39,315 bases of DNA from a virus, in the IMG/VR virus record IMGVR_UViG_3300030450_002007, positions 1 through 39,315 of that record; one strand, given 5' to 3'. Within the stretch, counting starts at the first letter, position 1. Each line of letters starts with the position of its first letter. Shown here one piece after another: positions 29,515 through 37,269 of the stretch. A program made the translations under genes and the position numbers. The notes below the pieces were generated by a model. It was given only the letters and a program-made list of their open reading frames with translations, had not been told where the DNA came from and searched no databases.

Positions 29515-32500
29515 GTCTTAGCAAAGAAGAATACTTTAAATTTTTAGAATATACAGCAAGTCAAAATGGTAAAAGACCAAAAGAATATGACAATATTCCT
29601 TATGTTGTAAATGGTCCAGTAGCTGCTTTATTTACTGCTGCTATAGGAGGAAATGTTGCGGCACAAATAGTTGTCGGTTTAATTCTTAGCGTTGTTGCTT
29701 ATTTTTTAACACCCAAACCAAAGCCCCCAAAAACCCCTCCTAGTCTTACTACAGCAGGGCAACAGGGAGTAAGAAGATTTGCACCACAAACTGGTTTTGA
29801 CTCAGCACAGGAGCTTGCAGAACTTGGTGCTGTGATACCTTTAGTCTTTGCTAAATATAAAAAAATAGGAGGAGTTGACTTTGGTGGTATTCGTGTAAAC
29901 ACATCACTTTTGTGGTCACAGATGAGGAGTCTTGGCAAAGGACAACAGATAAAAGCCATATTTAATTTATCTTCGGGAGAATTGGGAAATGAGGATACTG
30001 ATGGTGATGGTTTTGGCGGTCCAGATTTTAATGGAATTGCTATAGGAGATATTTTATTAAAAAACTATTCAGAGGGAAAATTTAGATTATTTTTTAATAA
30101 TGGTAATGAAGATACTGATGGTAAATTAAAATTTCCAGCTAATAAATATCCTCAAGGTAATTTAGAAAGAGAAATCTCAAGAAATGGTCATACTTCTTCA
30201 GACGGAACTGAGTTGCCTCTTGTTGACAGTGATTATACTGGTTCGTTTGTTGATGATACATTCTGTGCCACTCGTACTCCCTCCACTCAGAATATCTTTG
30301 GTAATTACAATCCTGTACCTAACAGCATGAGATTTATGCTTCCTTATGAATTGGTGCTTATACAGGATAATTTAGATGGAGATGTTAAAGATAAAACAAT
30401 AATAAAAAGAAGAAAAGTACAGACAAACTTTCCTAGATACCAAGCTATTGTTGCAGTTCAAAGAAATGGTACAGCTTTAACTGGAGATGTAAATGTTGTT
30501 AAAAATGATCGTGTAACTTATCAAATATCAAATCACGACCCAAATGATGAATACGATTTTAGTGACTGGAGTGCAGAAGATGTTGCTTCTTCTGTAAATG
30601 CCGATAGAGAAAATACAGATGATACTCTTGCTATAGGCGAACAATATTTAGTTGGTACAGCAATAGGTATTTTGATAAGTCACGATGAAGGTATCTGGGA
30701 AGAAAATAAAACAAAACAATTTACGTTTAAAATTATAGAGCCAGGAAAAGTACAGGTAAAATCTGTTACTGATGCACATAATCCTTTTGAAACTTTATTA
30801 ATACAAAAATGTGCTATTGGAGTGATTACTAATAGCTATAAATGTACAACAACGGAGATAGGAATAAAATCTGTTGTTAACAGGCAGATAACAGGATTTG
30901 CAAATGTAAACAGCCATCCTGGATATTGGCAATATTACGGTGAACCTGATAATGCAGGTGTTGATGGTGTTGTACATGATTATGAAAAGAAAAATGGAAA
31001 TATATCTTTAGGTCAGATGAGTAAATATGTGAAACGATATAGTTTTTTTGATTTATACTCAAGAACAGTGGGAGAAGATAATTGGACTAAAATAGGAGAT
31101 AAACCTTTTGCTGTATTAGGTAGAACACCTCAACCTCAATATAACTTTATAAGAGTTAATCATACGGATGAAGAATTAAGAGAATTTAAATTAGAACCTG
31201 TACCTGGAAATTTAATTAAGTCTCGATACATAGGAGCAGAAATAAATTTATTAACAGGAACAAGCCTTGCTCATATAAATATTAATGATTCTCAAATTAA
31301 ATCAATATATTTTAATGGACAATCTAACTATGTTCTTACTGCAAGTCGTGCTAGTAATCCTGAATGGTTTTTAGGAGAGATACCAGAATCTGATGATGCA
31401 AGTCAAGGAAAAGTTTTATCTTTTGATCGTTCTGTTGTTGGTACGCCAGCAACCAGAGAGGAATATATACCCTTTGAAACGAAATATGATGAAGATTCAG
31501 AAAATAGATCGTATGTCTATCAACGTCTTGAAAAATTTGCTACCTATCCAAAACGAAGAACACAGTTAAGTTTTTATTATGAAGATAATTTAAAAGGTAA
31601 ATATACATTTTCTGGTAGAAAAGGAACTTACGAGGGTTTTGCTGCTAACAATACTGAATTTAGTGTTATAACAGGTGGTGTACGTTATTCTCCTGGAGAA
31701 GCGATAATTAATGACAATGATGATTTTGATGGTAAATATAAAATAGTTTTATCACGTTTAGGAAATGTAACTGATGGAATAGTTTCAGGCTACCCAAAAA
31801 CAGTATCTCCTACAGGTGGTTCTGGAACAGGTTTACAAGTAGAAGTTGAATTATACGATAATGGTGCTAAGAAATGGAAAATTACAAATAAGGGTAGTGG
31901 TTATAAAGAAGGTGATAAGGTCACAATTCCTTTTGATTCATTTGGTAATGAAGATGTTTTTTGTAGTGTTGAGTTTGGTGTTTTTGTAACAGATCCTTGG
32001 CCAGCAGGTCAGAATTTAAATCCTTTTGATGCTATTGCTGACTATATAAAATTTGATGCAGAAAGACCTAGCCATTTAGATCAACCCGAACATCAGATTA
32101 CTTATGTTAACGAAATGATTCGATCAAGTAGTTTACCTTATAGTCAATTATCAAATATTGGTTTAAAAATGAATAGCAGTAAGGAATTTAATAATTTTTC
32201 TCAACTGTCTGTTTATGTGAAAAACGGTATTAAAGTAGAAAATTTAATAAGTGGTAGTACAGAATCATCTAATTTATTTCCTAACATTGCTTATCATTTA
32301 CTAGATGACGATATAAATGGTGCAGGTAATTTAATCGGAGAGAATCAAATAAATAAACAAGAAATGAAAAAAGCTTCAGAATTTTGTGAAGCAAACAAAT
32401 TATATTGGGATGGGGTTATCACACAACAACAAAATTTAAGAGAATTTATCTATCAAAATGCAGCTTTTTGTTTGTTGGATTTCACAATTAAAGGAGGGCA

Positions 32501-33311
32501 GTTTTCTCTAACACCAACAGTTCCTGTAACTTCAAGTAATCAAATAGATCGAGATGTTATAGCAAGTACAATAGTAAAAGCATTATTTACTGATGGTAAT
32601 ACACGAAATCTTAAGGTAAGTTTCTTATCTCCAGAAGAAAGACAACTGTTTCAGGCAAGAGTTTTATACCGCAAAGAAGTAGAAAATGGATTTGCTAAAA
32701 CTGAAGTTTTAGATTTACGATTTGGAGATGATTTAGGTGGTAGTGAAAGCGATCCACGAGAAGTTTTTGATATGTCAAATTTTTGTACATCTGAAAAACA
32801 CGCTAGAACATTTGCAGAATATGCTTTACTTATTAGAAAATTTGTAGATCACGGTATTAGTTTTGAAACAACACCTGAATCTGCAATGTCTTTAGAACCT
32901 GGACAATATATAAGATTTTTCTCTGAAATTACCCATAATGATAGATTTGAAAATGGATATATTTCTGGTGATGGAGTAATACAGTCTCAAGGTAATTCAA
33001 ATCCTGTTGGGCAAAATATTTATTATTGGAAAGCATTTGATATAGATGAAGCGGGAAATACTACAGATTTTGGTAATCCACGAAGAGCTACTCTAACTCT
33101 TGATGATAGTGGTAGAGCCGAAGGTAAATTTAGAAGCTCAGTATTTACCATAGAAAAAATTGATAATGCTGATCGTATTTATAAAATAGAATCTATTACT
33201 TATACAGAAGAAGGCTTTGTTCAATTAACTGGAACGCATCAACCTTTAGATGCAGATGGTAGATTTAAAGTTTTAAAATATAATCAAAATATATTCTCAG
33301 ATACTAATTAA
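29442..33311 (+). CDS. Very large tail tip / host-attachment protein (J-like, with gpI-like N-terminus)
   Basis: The open frame reaches 29400; the ATG at 29442 gives 1,289 residues. Recognisable homology-like sequence starts only at LPFEQELCQQLGLSKEEYF, after which comes a glycine/alanine-rich apolar segment (AALFTAAIGGNVAAQIVVGL, then ILSVVAYFLTPKP), as in lambda gpI-type proteins, then a long tip body. Features include GADIPL-type AELGAVIPLVFAKYKKIGG, an EGKFRLFFNNG turn, and an inserted glycine motif GSGYKEGDKVTIP near residue 835. The C-terminal third has CEANKLYWDGVI and FEVR-like fibronectin-type repeats. It should form the tail spike base that recognises the host and opens for DNA. The N-terminus may extend or shrink because no good start lies at the expected point. 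Confidence 0.88.
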   Translation: MEPIRQIGHRKILLPFEQELCQQLGLSKEEYFKFLEYTASQNGKRPKEYDNIPYVVNGPVAALFTAAIGGNVAAQIVVGLILSVVAYFLTPKPKPPKTPPSLTTAGQQGVRRFAPQTGFDSAQELAELGAVIPLVFAKYKKIGGVDFGGIRVNTSLLWSQMRSLGKGQQIKAIFNLSSGELGNEDTDGDGFGGPDFNGIAIGDILLKNYSEGKFRLFFNNGNEDTDGKLKFPANKYPQGNLEREISRNGHTSSDGTELPLVDSDYTGSFVDDTFCATRTPSTQNIFGNYNPVPNSMRFMLPYELVLIQDNLDGDVKDKTIIKRRKVQTNFPRYQAIVAVQRNGTALTGDVNVVKNDRVTYQISNHDPNDEYDFSDWSAEDVASSVNADRENTDDTLAIGEQYLVGTAIGILISHDEGIWEENKTKQFTFKIIEPGKVQVKSVTDAHNPFETLLIQKCAIGVITNSYKCTTTEIGIKSVVNRQITGFANVNSHPGYWQYYGEPDNAGVDGVVHDYEKKNGNISLGQMSKYVKRYSFFDLYSRTVGEDNWTKIGDKPFAVLGRTPQPQYNFIRVNHTDEELREFKLEPVPGNLIKSRYIGAEINLLTGTSLAHININDSQIKSIYFNGQSNYVLTASRASNPEWFLGEIPESDDASQGKVLSFDRSVVGTPATREEYIPFETKYDEDSENRSYVYQRLEKFATYPKRRTQLSFYYEDNLKGKYTFSGRKGTYEGFAANNTEFSVITGGVRYSPGEAIINDNDDFDGKYKIVLSRLGNVTDGIVSGYPKTVSPTGGSGTGLQVEVELYDNGAKKWKITNKGSGYKEGDKVTIPFDSFGNEDVFCSVEFGVFVTDPWPAGQNLNPFDAIADYIKFDAERPSHLDQPEHQITYVNEMIRSSSLPYSQLSNIGLKMNSSKEFNNFSQLSVYVKNGIKVENLISGSTESSNLFPNIAYHLLDDDINGAGNLIGENQINKQEMKKASEFCEANKLYWDGVITQQQNLREFIYQNAAFCLLDFTIKGGQFSLTPTVPVTSSNQIDRDVIASTIVKALFTDGNTRNLKVSFLSPEERQLFQARVLYRKEVENGFAKTEVLDLRFGDDLGGSESDPREVFDMSNFCTSEKHARTFAEYALLIRKFVDHGISFETTPESAMSLEPGQYIRFFSEITHNDRFENGYISGDGVIQSQGNSNPVGQNIYYWKAFDIDEAGNTTDFGNPRRATLTLDDSGRAEGKFRSSVFTIEKIDNADRIYKIESITYTEEGFVQLTGTHQPLDADGRFKVLKYNQNIFSDTN

Positions 33312-33737
33312 ATGGCAATTAAAAATATTATTGACTTTCCAAATATAAAACCTTCTTCTAGGTCATATACTCCTGGGAAGTACCCACAAACTGAATTTGT
33401 TGCACAAAATGGTGCAAAAACTGTTCTTAGATACGGTAATAAAAAAGTAGATGCAAAATTAACTTTAAGTTTTACAAATATTACAGATTCCCAAGCTAAT
33501 GAAATTTTAAATACATACGACAATGTAAATTCTGATTATGATTATATACATTTTCCGAGTGATAGTTCTATAGCTGGTGTAAATAATGTAGCTTTAAGAA
33601 GTAGATTTCAAGGAAGAGATACATCTGGAAATACTTTGTTAAGATATAGATTTGATGGTCCTCCTACCGTTACAAGTGTCAGACCTGGCAGGTCAAATGT
33701 TCAATGTAAATTTGTCGCTTGCCTCGATGGGGATTAG
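33312..33737 (+). CDS. Minor tail protein
   Basis: This 141-residue protein begins directly after the tip protein. It has RSYTPGKYPQTEFVAQNG near the start and KVDAKLTLSFTNITDSQANE, a pattern seen in small tail proteins that pair with tip or tube proteins. The end is beta-rich with VRPGRSNVQCKFVACL. No exact family is certain. Cotranscribed with the neighbours. Confidence 0.7.
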   Translation: MAIKNIIDFPNIKPSSRSYTPGKYPQTEFVAQNGAKTVLRYGNKKVDAKLTLSFTNITDSQANEILNTYDNVNSDYDYIHFPSDSSIAGVNNVALRSRFQGRDTSGNTLLRYRFDGPPTVTSVRPGRSNVQCKFVACLDGD

Positions 33738-33763
33738 AATGTATTTAAAATTAAACTAAAACG

Positions 33764-34231
33764 ATGTCTAAGTTTTATTCAGGCCAAGATGGTATAATGT
33801 TTGCAACAGATGAAAATGGAACTGTTCAACCTACAGACACAGTTGTAAAGGTTCGTTCTTGGTCTTTTACTATTAATACGTCTGTTTTAGAAACTGTATC
33901 ATTAGGTGATTTTGATAGAACAATAATTCCTGGAATAACCAGTACTACTGGATCTGCAAGTATTTATTATTACGCAGAATCTACAAGTACTGGACATAAC
34001 TCAGGACTTCTATCGACCAAAATATTAGACAAAATATTACCAAGATCAGGTAATACTCCAAGTAGTTCAGAAAGGCCTAAAGTTAAGTTTAGATTAGAAG
34101 TAGATCCAAAACACTATATAGATATACAAGGTGTAATAACTTCTTTTGATATGAGAAATTCTGTAGGAGAAGTGATGGCAGCAGATATATCTTTTGAAGC
34201 TGATGGTATTCCTAAAGAAAGTCGTTATTAA
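33764..34231 (+). CDS. Tail-tube-like protein, second copy
   Basis: This 155-residue protein has VVKVRSWSFTINTSVLETVS followed by LGDFDRTIIPGITSTTG, closely echoing WSFSIERENIDTTTIGQ of the major tube protein. It ends with VKFRLEVDPKHYIDIQGVI and ISFEADGI. Lying after the tip rather than before the chaperone, it may form part of the baseplate, a side tube or a decoration. It overlaps the next gene by one base. Confidence 0.75.
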   Translation: MSKFYSGQDGIMFATDENGTVQPTDTVVKVRSWSFTINTSVLETVSLGDFDRTIIPGITSTTGSASIYYYAESTSTGHNSGLLSTKILDKILPRSGNTPSSSERPKVKFRLEVDPKHYIDIQGVITSFDMRNSVGEVMAADISFEADGIPKESRY

Positions 34232-35091
34232 TGTCTATATATTTTGGATCAACAGGCTTTATTGAATTAAAACGTGATGCTTTAAATTCTGAAATATCAA
34301 CATCTTTAAACCCTGCTGACGTTAATACAACAAAGAAAAGATTTTCGGTAGAAAAGGTTAATGGATCATTAATTACAGGAGATCAAGTTGAAATAGAAAC
34401 TACTGATGGAAGTAATTTAGAATTATTATCTGGGCATAGTTTTCCTGATCTTCGTAAATATATTCATATTGACGATATGGGTGGTATTAAACTTTATAAC
34501 ACCTTTGCTTCTGCATTGGCTGGTGAAGTAACAGATGCACTTACATTAACAGCACCATCGTCTACAAAAGATATATTAATACGCACTAGAAATACTAGAT
34601 TTAGACCACTTGCAAAAATTACTGAATTTGAAATTACGACAACAAGAGATACTATTGATATTACTAATTTAGGACAAGAATTTAGAAAACAGTATGAAAA
34701 TGGTCTTATATCAGGGCAGGGAACAATACAAACAATATGGCAACATAGAAATTTTCAGAATGATACAAGTGATTTTGCAAGTCCAGAATTTCCTGTTTAC
34801 CTAAGTCAATTATTGGTACGGATGCAACAGGGAGCAGACTTTGAAGGTAGATTTTATGTTTATCACGACCCAAGTGCAACTACAAATAGTGTATGGTATC
34901 AATCAATGTGCGTTGTTACTAATGTAGCTGTTAATGTACCCGCAAGTGGTTTAATAGAAGCAAGAATAGAATTTATAACTAATGGAGAAATAAAATTACA
35001 TAATGGAGTTCCACCATCATTCTTGTTGTTAGAAAGTAGTGATAAGATATTGCAAGAGGATGGGGATGGTATTTTACTTGAAGATCCCTAA
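34231..35091 (+). CDS. Tail-tube-like protein, third copy, with inserted domain
   Basis: This 286-residue protein has an inserted beta domain like that of the major tube protein (GDQVEIETTDGSNLELLSGH ... GGIKLYNTFASALAGE) and the tube motif KITEFEITTTRDTIDITNLG, then QEFRKQYENGLISGQGTIQ. It ends with EARIEFITNG and an acidic tail. The likeness to 25041 and 33764 supports a common origin. Its late position points to the distal tail. The stop is followed by a short gap before the fibre genes. Confidence 0.75.
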   Translation: MSIYFGSTGFIELKRDALNSEISTSLNPADVNTTKKRFSVEKVNGSLITGDQVEIETTDGSNLELLSGHSFPDLRKYIHIDDMGGIKLYNTFASALAGEVTDALTLTAPSSTKDILIRTRNTRFRPLAKITEFEITTTRDTIDITNLGQEFRKQYENGLISGQGTIQTIWQHRNFQNDTSDFASPEFPVYLSQLLVRMQQGADFEGRFYVYHDPSATTNSVWYQSMCVVTNVAVNVPASGLIEARIEFITNGEIKLHNGVPPSFLLLESSDKILQEDGDGILLEDP

Positions 35092-35126
35092 AATAAGATT
35101 TATGATGTACTTAAAAGTAACTTGAC

Positions 35127-37235
35127 ATGGCTGATCTACAGATTACACAATTACCAGAATTAGGTTCAGCCCAACTGCAAGCAACAGACCCTATTGCGGT
35201 TGCTGATGTTAGTGCAACAGAGACTAAGAAAATAACTGCAAAAAACTTAGTACAAGGTGCTTTTGGGTTAGTAGATAATGCTTCTATACCAGCTACAGCA
35301 CTTAGTTATCCTTTATCTGTAGGTCAAATTGTTACTGCAACTTTAGCTGATAATGCTGTTACCAATGTAAAAATCACAGATGCGACAATAACTGGTGCGA
35401 AGTTAGCAAACGATACGATTACAGCTACACAGATAGCAGCAAATGCCATTACTTCTAGTGAGCTTGCAGATAATGCGGTAGATACAGCAGCGATAACAAA
35501 TTTAAATGTAACAACTGATAAGTTAGCAGCGACATCTGTAACAACTGCAAAAATAGCTGATAGTGCTATTACTTTTGCTAAGACTAATTTCAGTGATGGT
35601 GATATTCCTGGAGCTAAAATTACTTCTGATTCTGTTACTGCAACTCAAATTGCTAATAATGCTGTAACTGCAAATGAGTTAGCAGACAATGCAGTAGATA
35701 CTGCTGCTATTGCCAGTGCTGCGGTAACAGGTGCAAAAATTGCTTCAAATACTATTACTGCTGGTAATATTGCAGCAAACGCTATTGGATCGTCTGAACT
35801 TGCTGATAACGCAGTAGATAGTGGAGCTATCGCAACAAATGCTGTTACGACTGCTAAAATTACGAACTTAAATATAACTACTGATAAATTAGCTGCAAAT
35901 GCTGTTACTGCTGCCAAAATTGCTAACGATACAATAACTGCTACACAAATAGCTGCTAATGCGATAGGTTCTAGTGAGCTAGCTGATAATGCTGTTGATA
36001 CGGCAGCTATATTAAATTCTGCTGTTACTGACGGTAAAATCTCAGGTGTCTCAGGTACAAAAATAACAGATGGAACTATCACAGCAGCTAAGTTAAACAC
36101 AGCAAATATTGATAGATCATTAAATGTAGCATCAGGTAATTTAGGAATAAATAATGCAGTATCTGGTGGTGCATCTGCAAGAAATGGTATTACATATAAT
36201 AATCAAGGACTTATAACATCTACAGCAGCATTAGTTGCAAGTGATATACCAGAAGCTACAACATCAGCAGTTGGAGGTGTAAGCGTACCAACGTCAGGTG
36301 GTCTTACAGTTGCAAATACAGGTGCAATATCAATAAATAATAGTATTACTGGTACAACAAGATCAGGAATTACTTTTAATAATCAGGGATTAATTACAGC
36401 GACTGCTGCTTTACAAGGTTCTGATCTTCCAGTTGCTACCGCCAGTGCTATTGGTGGTATCACAGTCCCAGCAGGTTCTGCTCCTTTAGCATTATCAGGT
36501 TCTGGAGTTTTATCTATAGCAACATCAGGAGTTACAGCAGGTACACATACAAAAGTTACTGTTAATAATCAAGGTTTTGTTACTGCTGGAGCAACTCTTG
36601 CAGCTAGTGATATTCCTGATTTAGCCACAACAAAAATTACAACTGGTACGTTTGGGACAAATTTCTTAGCCAATGATTCCATCACAATGGATAAGCTGGC
36701 GAACTTATCTACTGGATTTATACAGGAAGCATCACCTGATATATCTAATTTGCCTACAGGTGTTTTCTGGTTGCAAGAATCTACAGGACAGCTAAGAATA
36801 TTTAACGGTAACAGTTTCTTTTCTGTTGGTTTTGGAAGATTAGCAGAAGAAAACCTTAGATTCTGCGGAACATTTAATGCTTCTAACGGCACAATAGTTA
36901 CACTCACAGCCTTTGGAACATCAGCAGGTTTTACTGTAAGTAACGCAATACCAGCAGGTACATCAACATTAACTGGTGCGTATTTTGTTTGTGTTACTCC
37001 TGGAAACGGCACAGCAGTTGTACCAAGTACCAGCTTTGATGCAGGTGATTGGTGTTTATGCGTAGGACCTGATAACTGGGATAGAATTGATACTTTATCT
37101 GGACCAGGTAGTGTATCAAGTCTTAATGACTTATCAGACGTTACATTATCTAGTCCTACAACTGGTCAGTTATTAATATTTCAGGCAAGTGGTCAATTCG
37201 CTAATGTTTCAGTAATTAGTGGAGGAACTTACTAA
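35127..37235 (+). CDS. Tail fibre with alanine/threonine-rich repeats
   Basis: The first 40 residues form a possible attachment domain (MADLQITQLPELGSAQLQAT, then DPIAVADV). Residues 60-330 repeat a roughly 25-residue unit (ITATQIAANAIGSSELADNA-type with VDTAAI and VTTAKI), which suits a trimeric coiled or beta-helical shaft. The next region repeats a block with GITFNNQGLITATAALQGSD about four times. The end (SLNDLSDVTLSSPTTGQLLI) resembles a tip domain. It should be a shaft fibre upstream of the S74 fibre. Confidence 0.85.
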   Translation: MADLQITQLPELGSAQLQATDPIAVADVSATETKKITAKNLVQGAFGLVDNASIPATALSYPLSVGQIVTATLADNAVTNVKITDATITGAKLANDTITATQIAANAITSSELADNAVDTAAITNLNVTTDKLAATSVTTAKIADSAITFAKTNFSDGDIPGAKITSDSVTATQIANNAVTANELADNAVDTAAIASAAVTGAKIASNTITAGNIAANAIGSSELADNAVDSGAIATNAVTTAKITNLNITTDKLAANAVTAAKIANDTITATQIAANAIGSSELADNAVDTAAILNSAVTDGKISGVSGTKITDGTITAAKLNTANIDRSLNVASGNLGINNAVSGGASARNGITYNNQGLITSTAALVASDIPEATTSAVGGVSVPTSGGLTVANTGAISINNSITGTTRSGITFNNQGLITATAALQGSDLPVATASAIGGITVPAGSAPLALSGSGVLSIATSGVTAGTHTKVTVNNQGFVTAGATLAASDIPDLATTKITTGTFGTNFLANDSITMDKLANLSTGFIQEASPDISNLPTGVFWLQESTGQLRIFNGNSFFSVGFGRLAEENLRFCGTFNASNGTIVTLTAFGTSAGFTVSNAIPAGTSTLTGAYFVCVTPGNGTAVVPSTSFDAGDWCLCVGPDNWDRIDTLSGPGSVSSLNDLSDVTLSSPTTGQLLIFQASGQFANVSVISGGTY
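35360..36110 (+). repeat. Shaft repeats: same protein unit, differing DNA
   Basis: About ten copies of an ADNAVDxxAI ... TAxQIAANAI unit differ freely at third codon positions while the protein stays constant. For example, the copies around 35420-35500 and 35930-36010 encode nearly the same residues with many synonymous changes. Confidence 0.8.
36165..36640 (+). repeat. Fibre block repeats (GIT(Y/F)NNQGLIT units)
   Basis: Three blocks encoding GIT[YF]NNQGLI[TV][ST]A ... ASDIP or GSDLP, plus a fourth form (KVTVNNQGFVTAGATLAASD), follow each other in the second half of the shaft fibre. Most end near [AS]A[IV]GG[IV][ST]VP. Confidence 0.75.
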
Positions 37236-37269
37236 ATTCATGTATCCTTTAGTTAAGTCTAGGTAAACT

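Noticed and set aside
35645-36100. 151-codon minus frame opposite the fibre repeats
   Set aside because: Its repeated Ala/Val-rich sequence is only the complement of the repetitive shaft gene.
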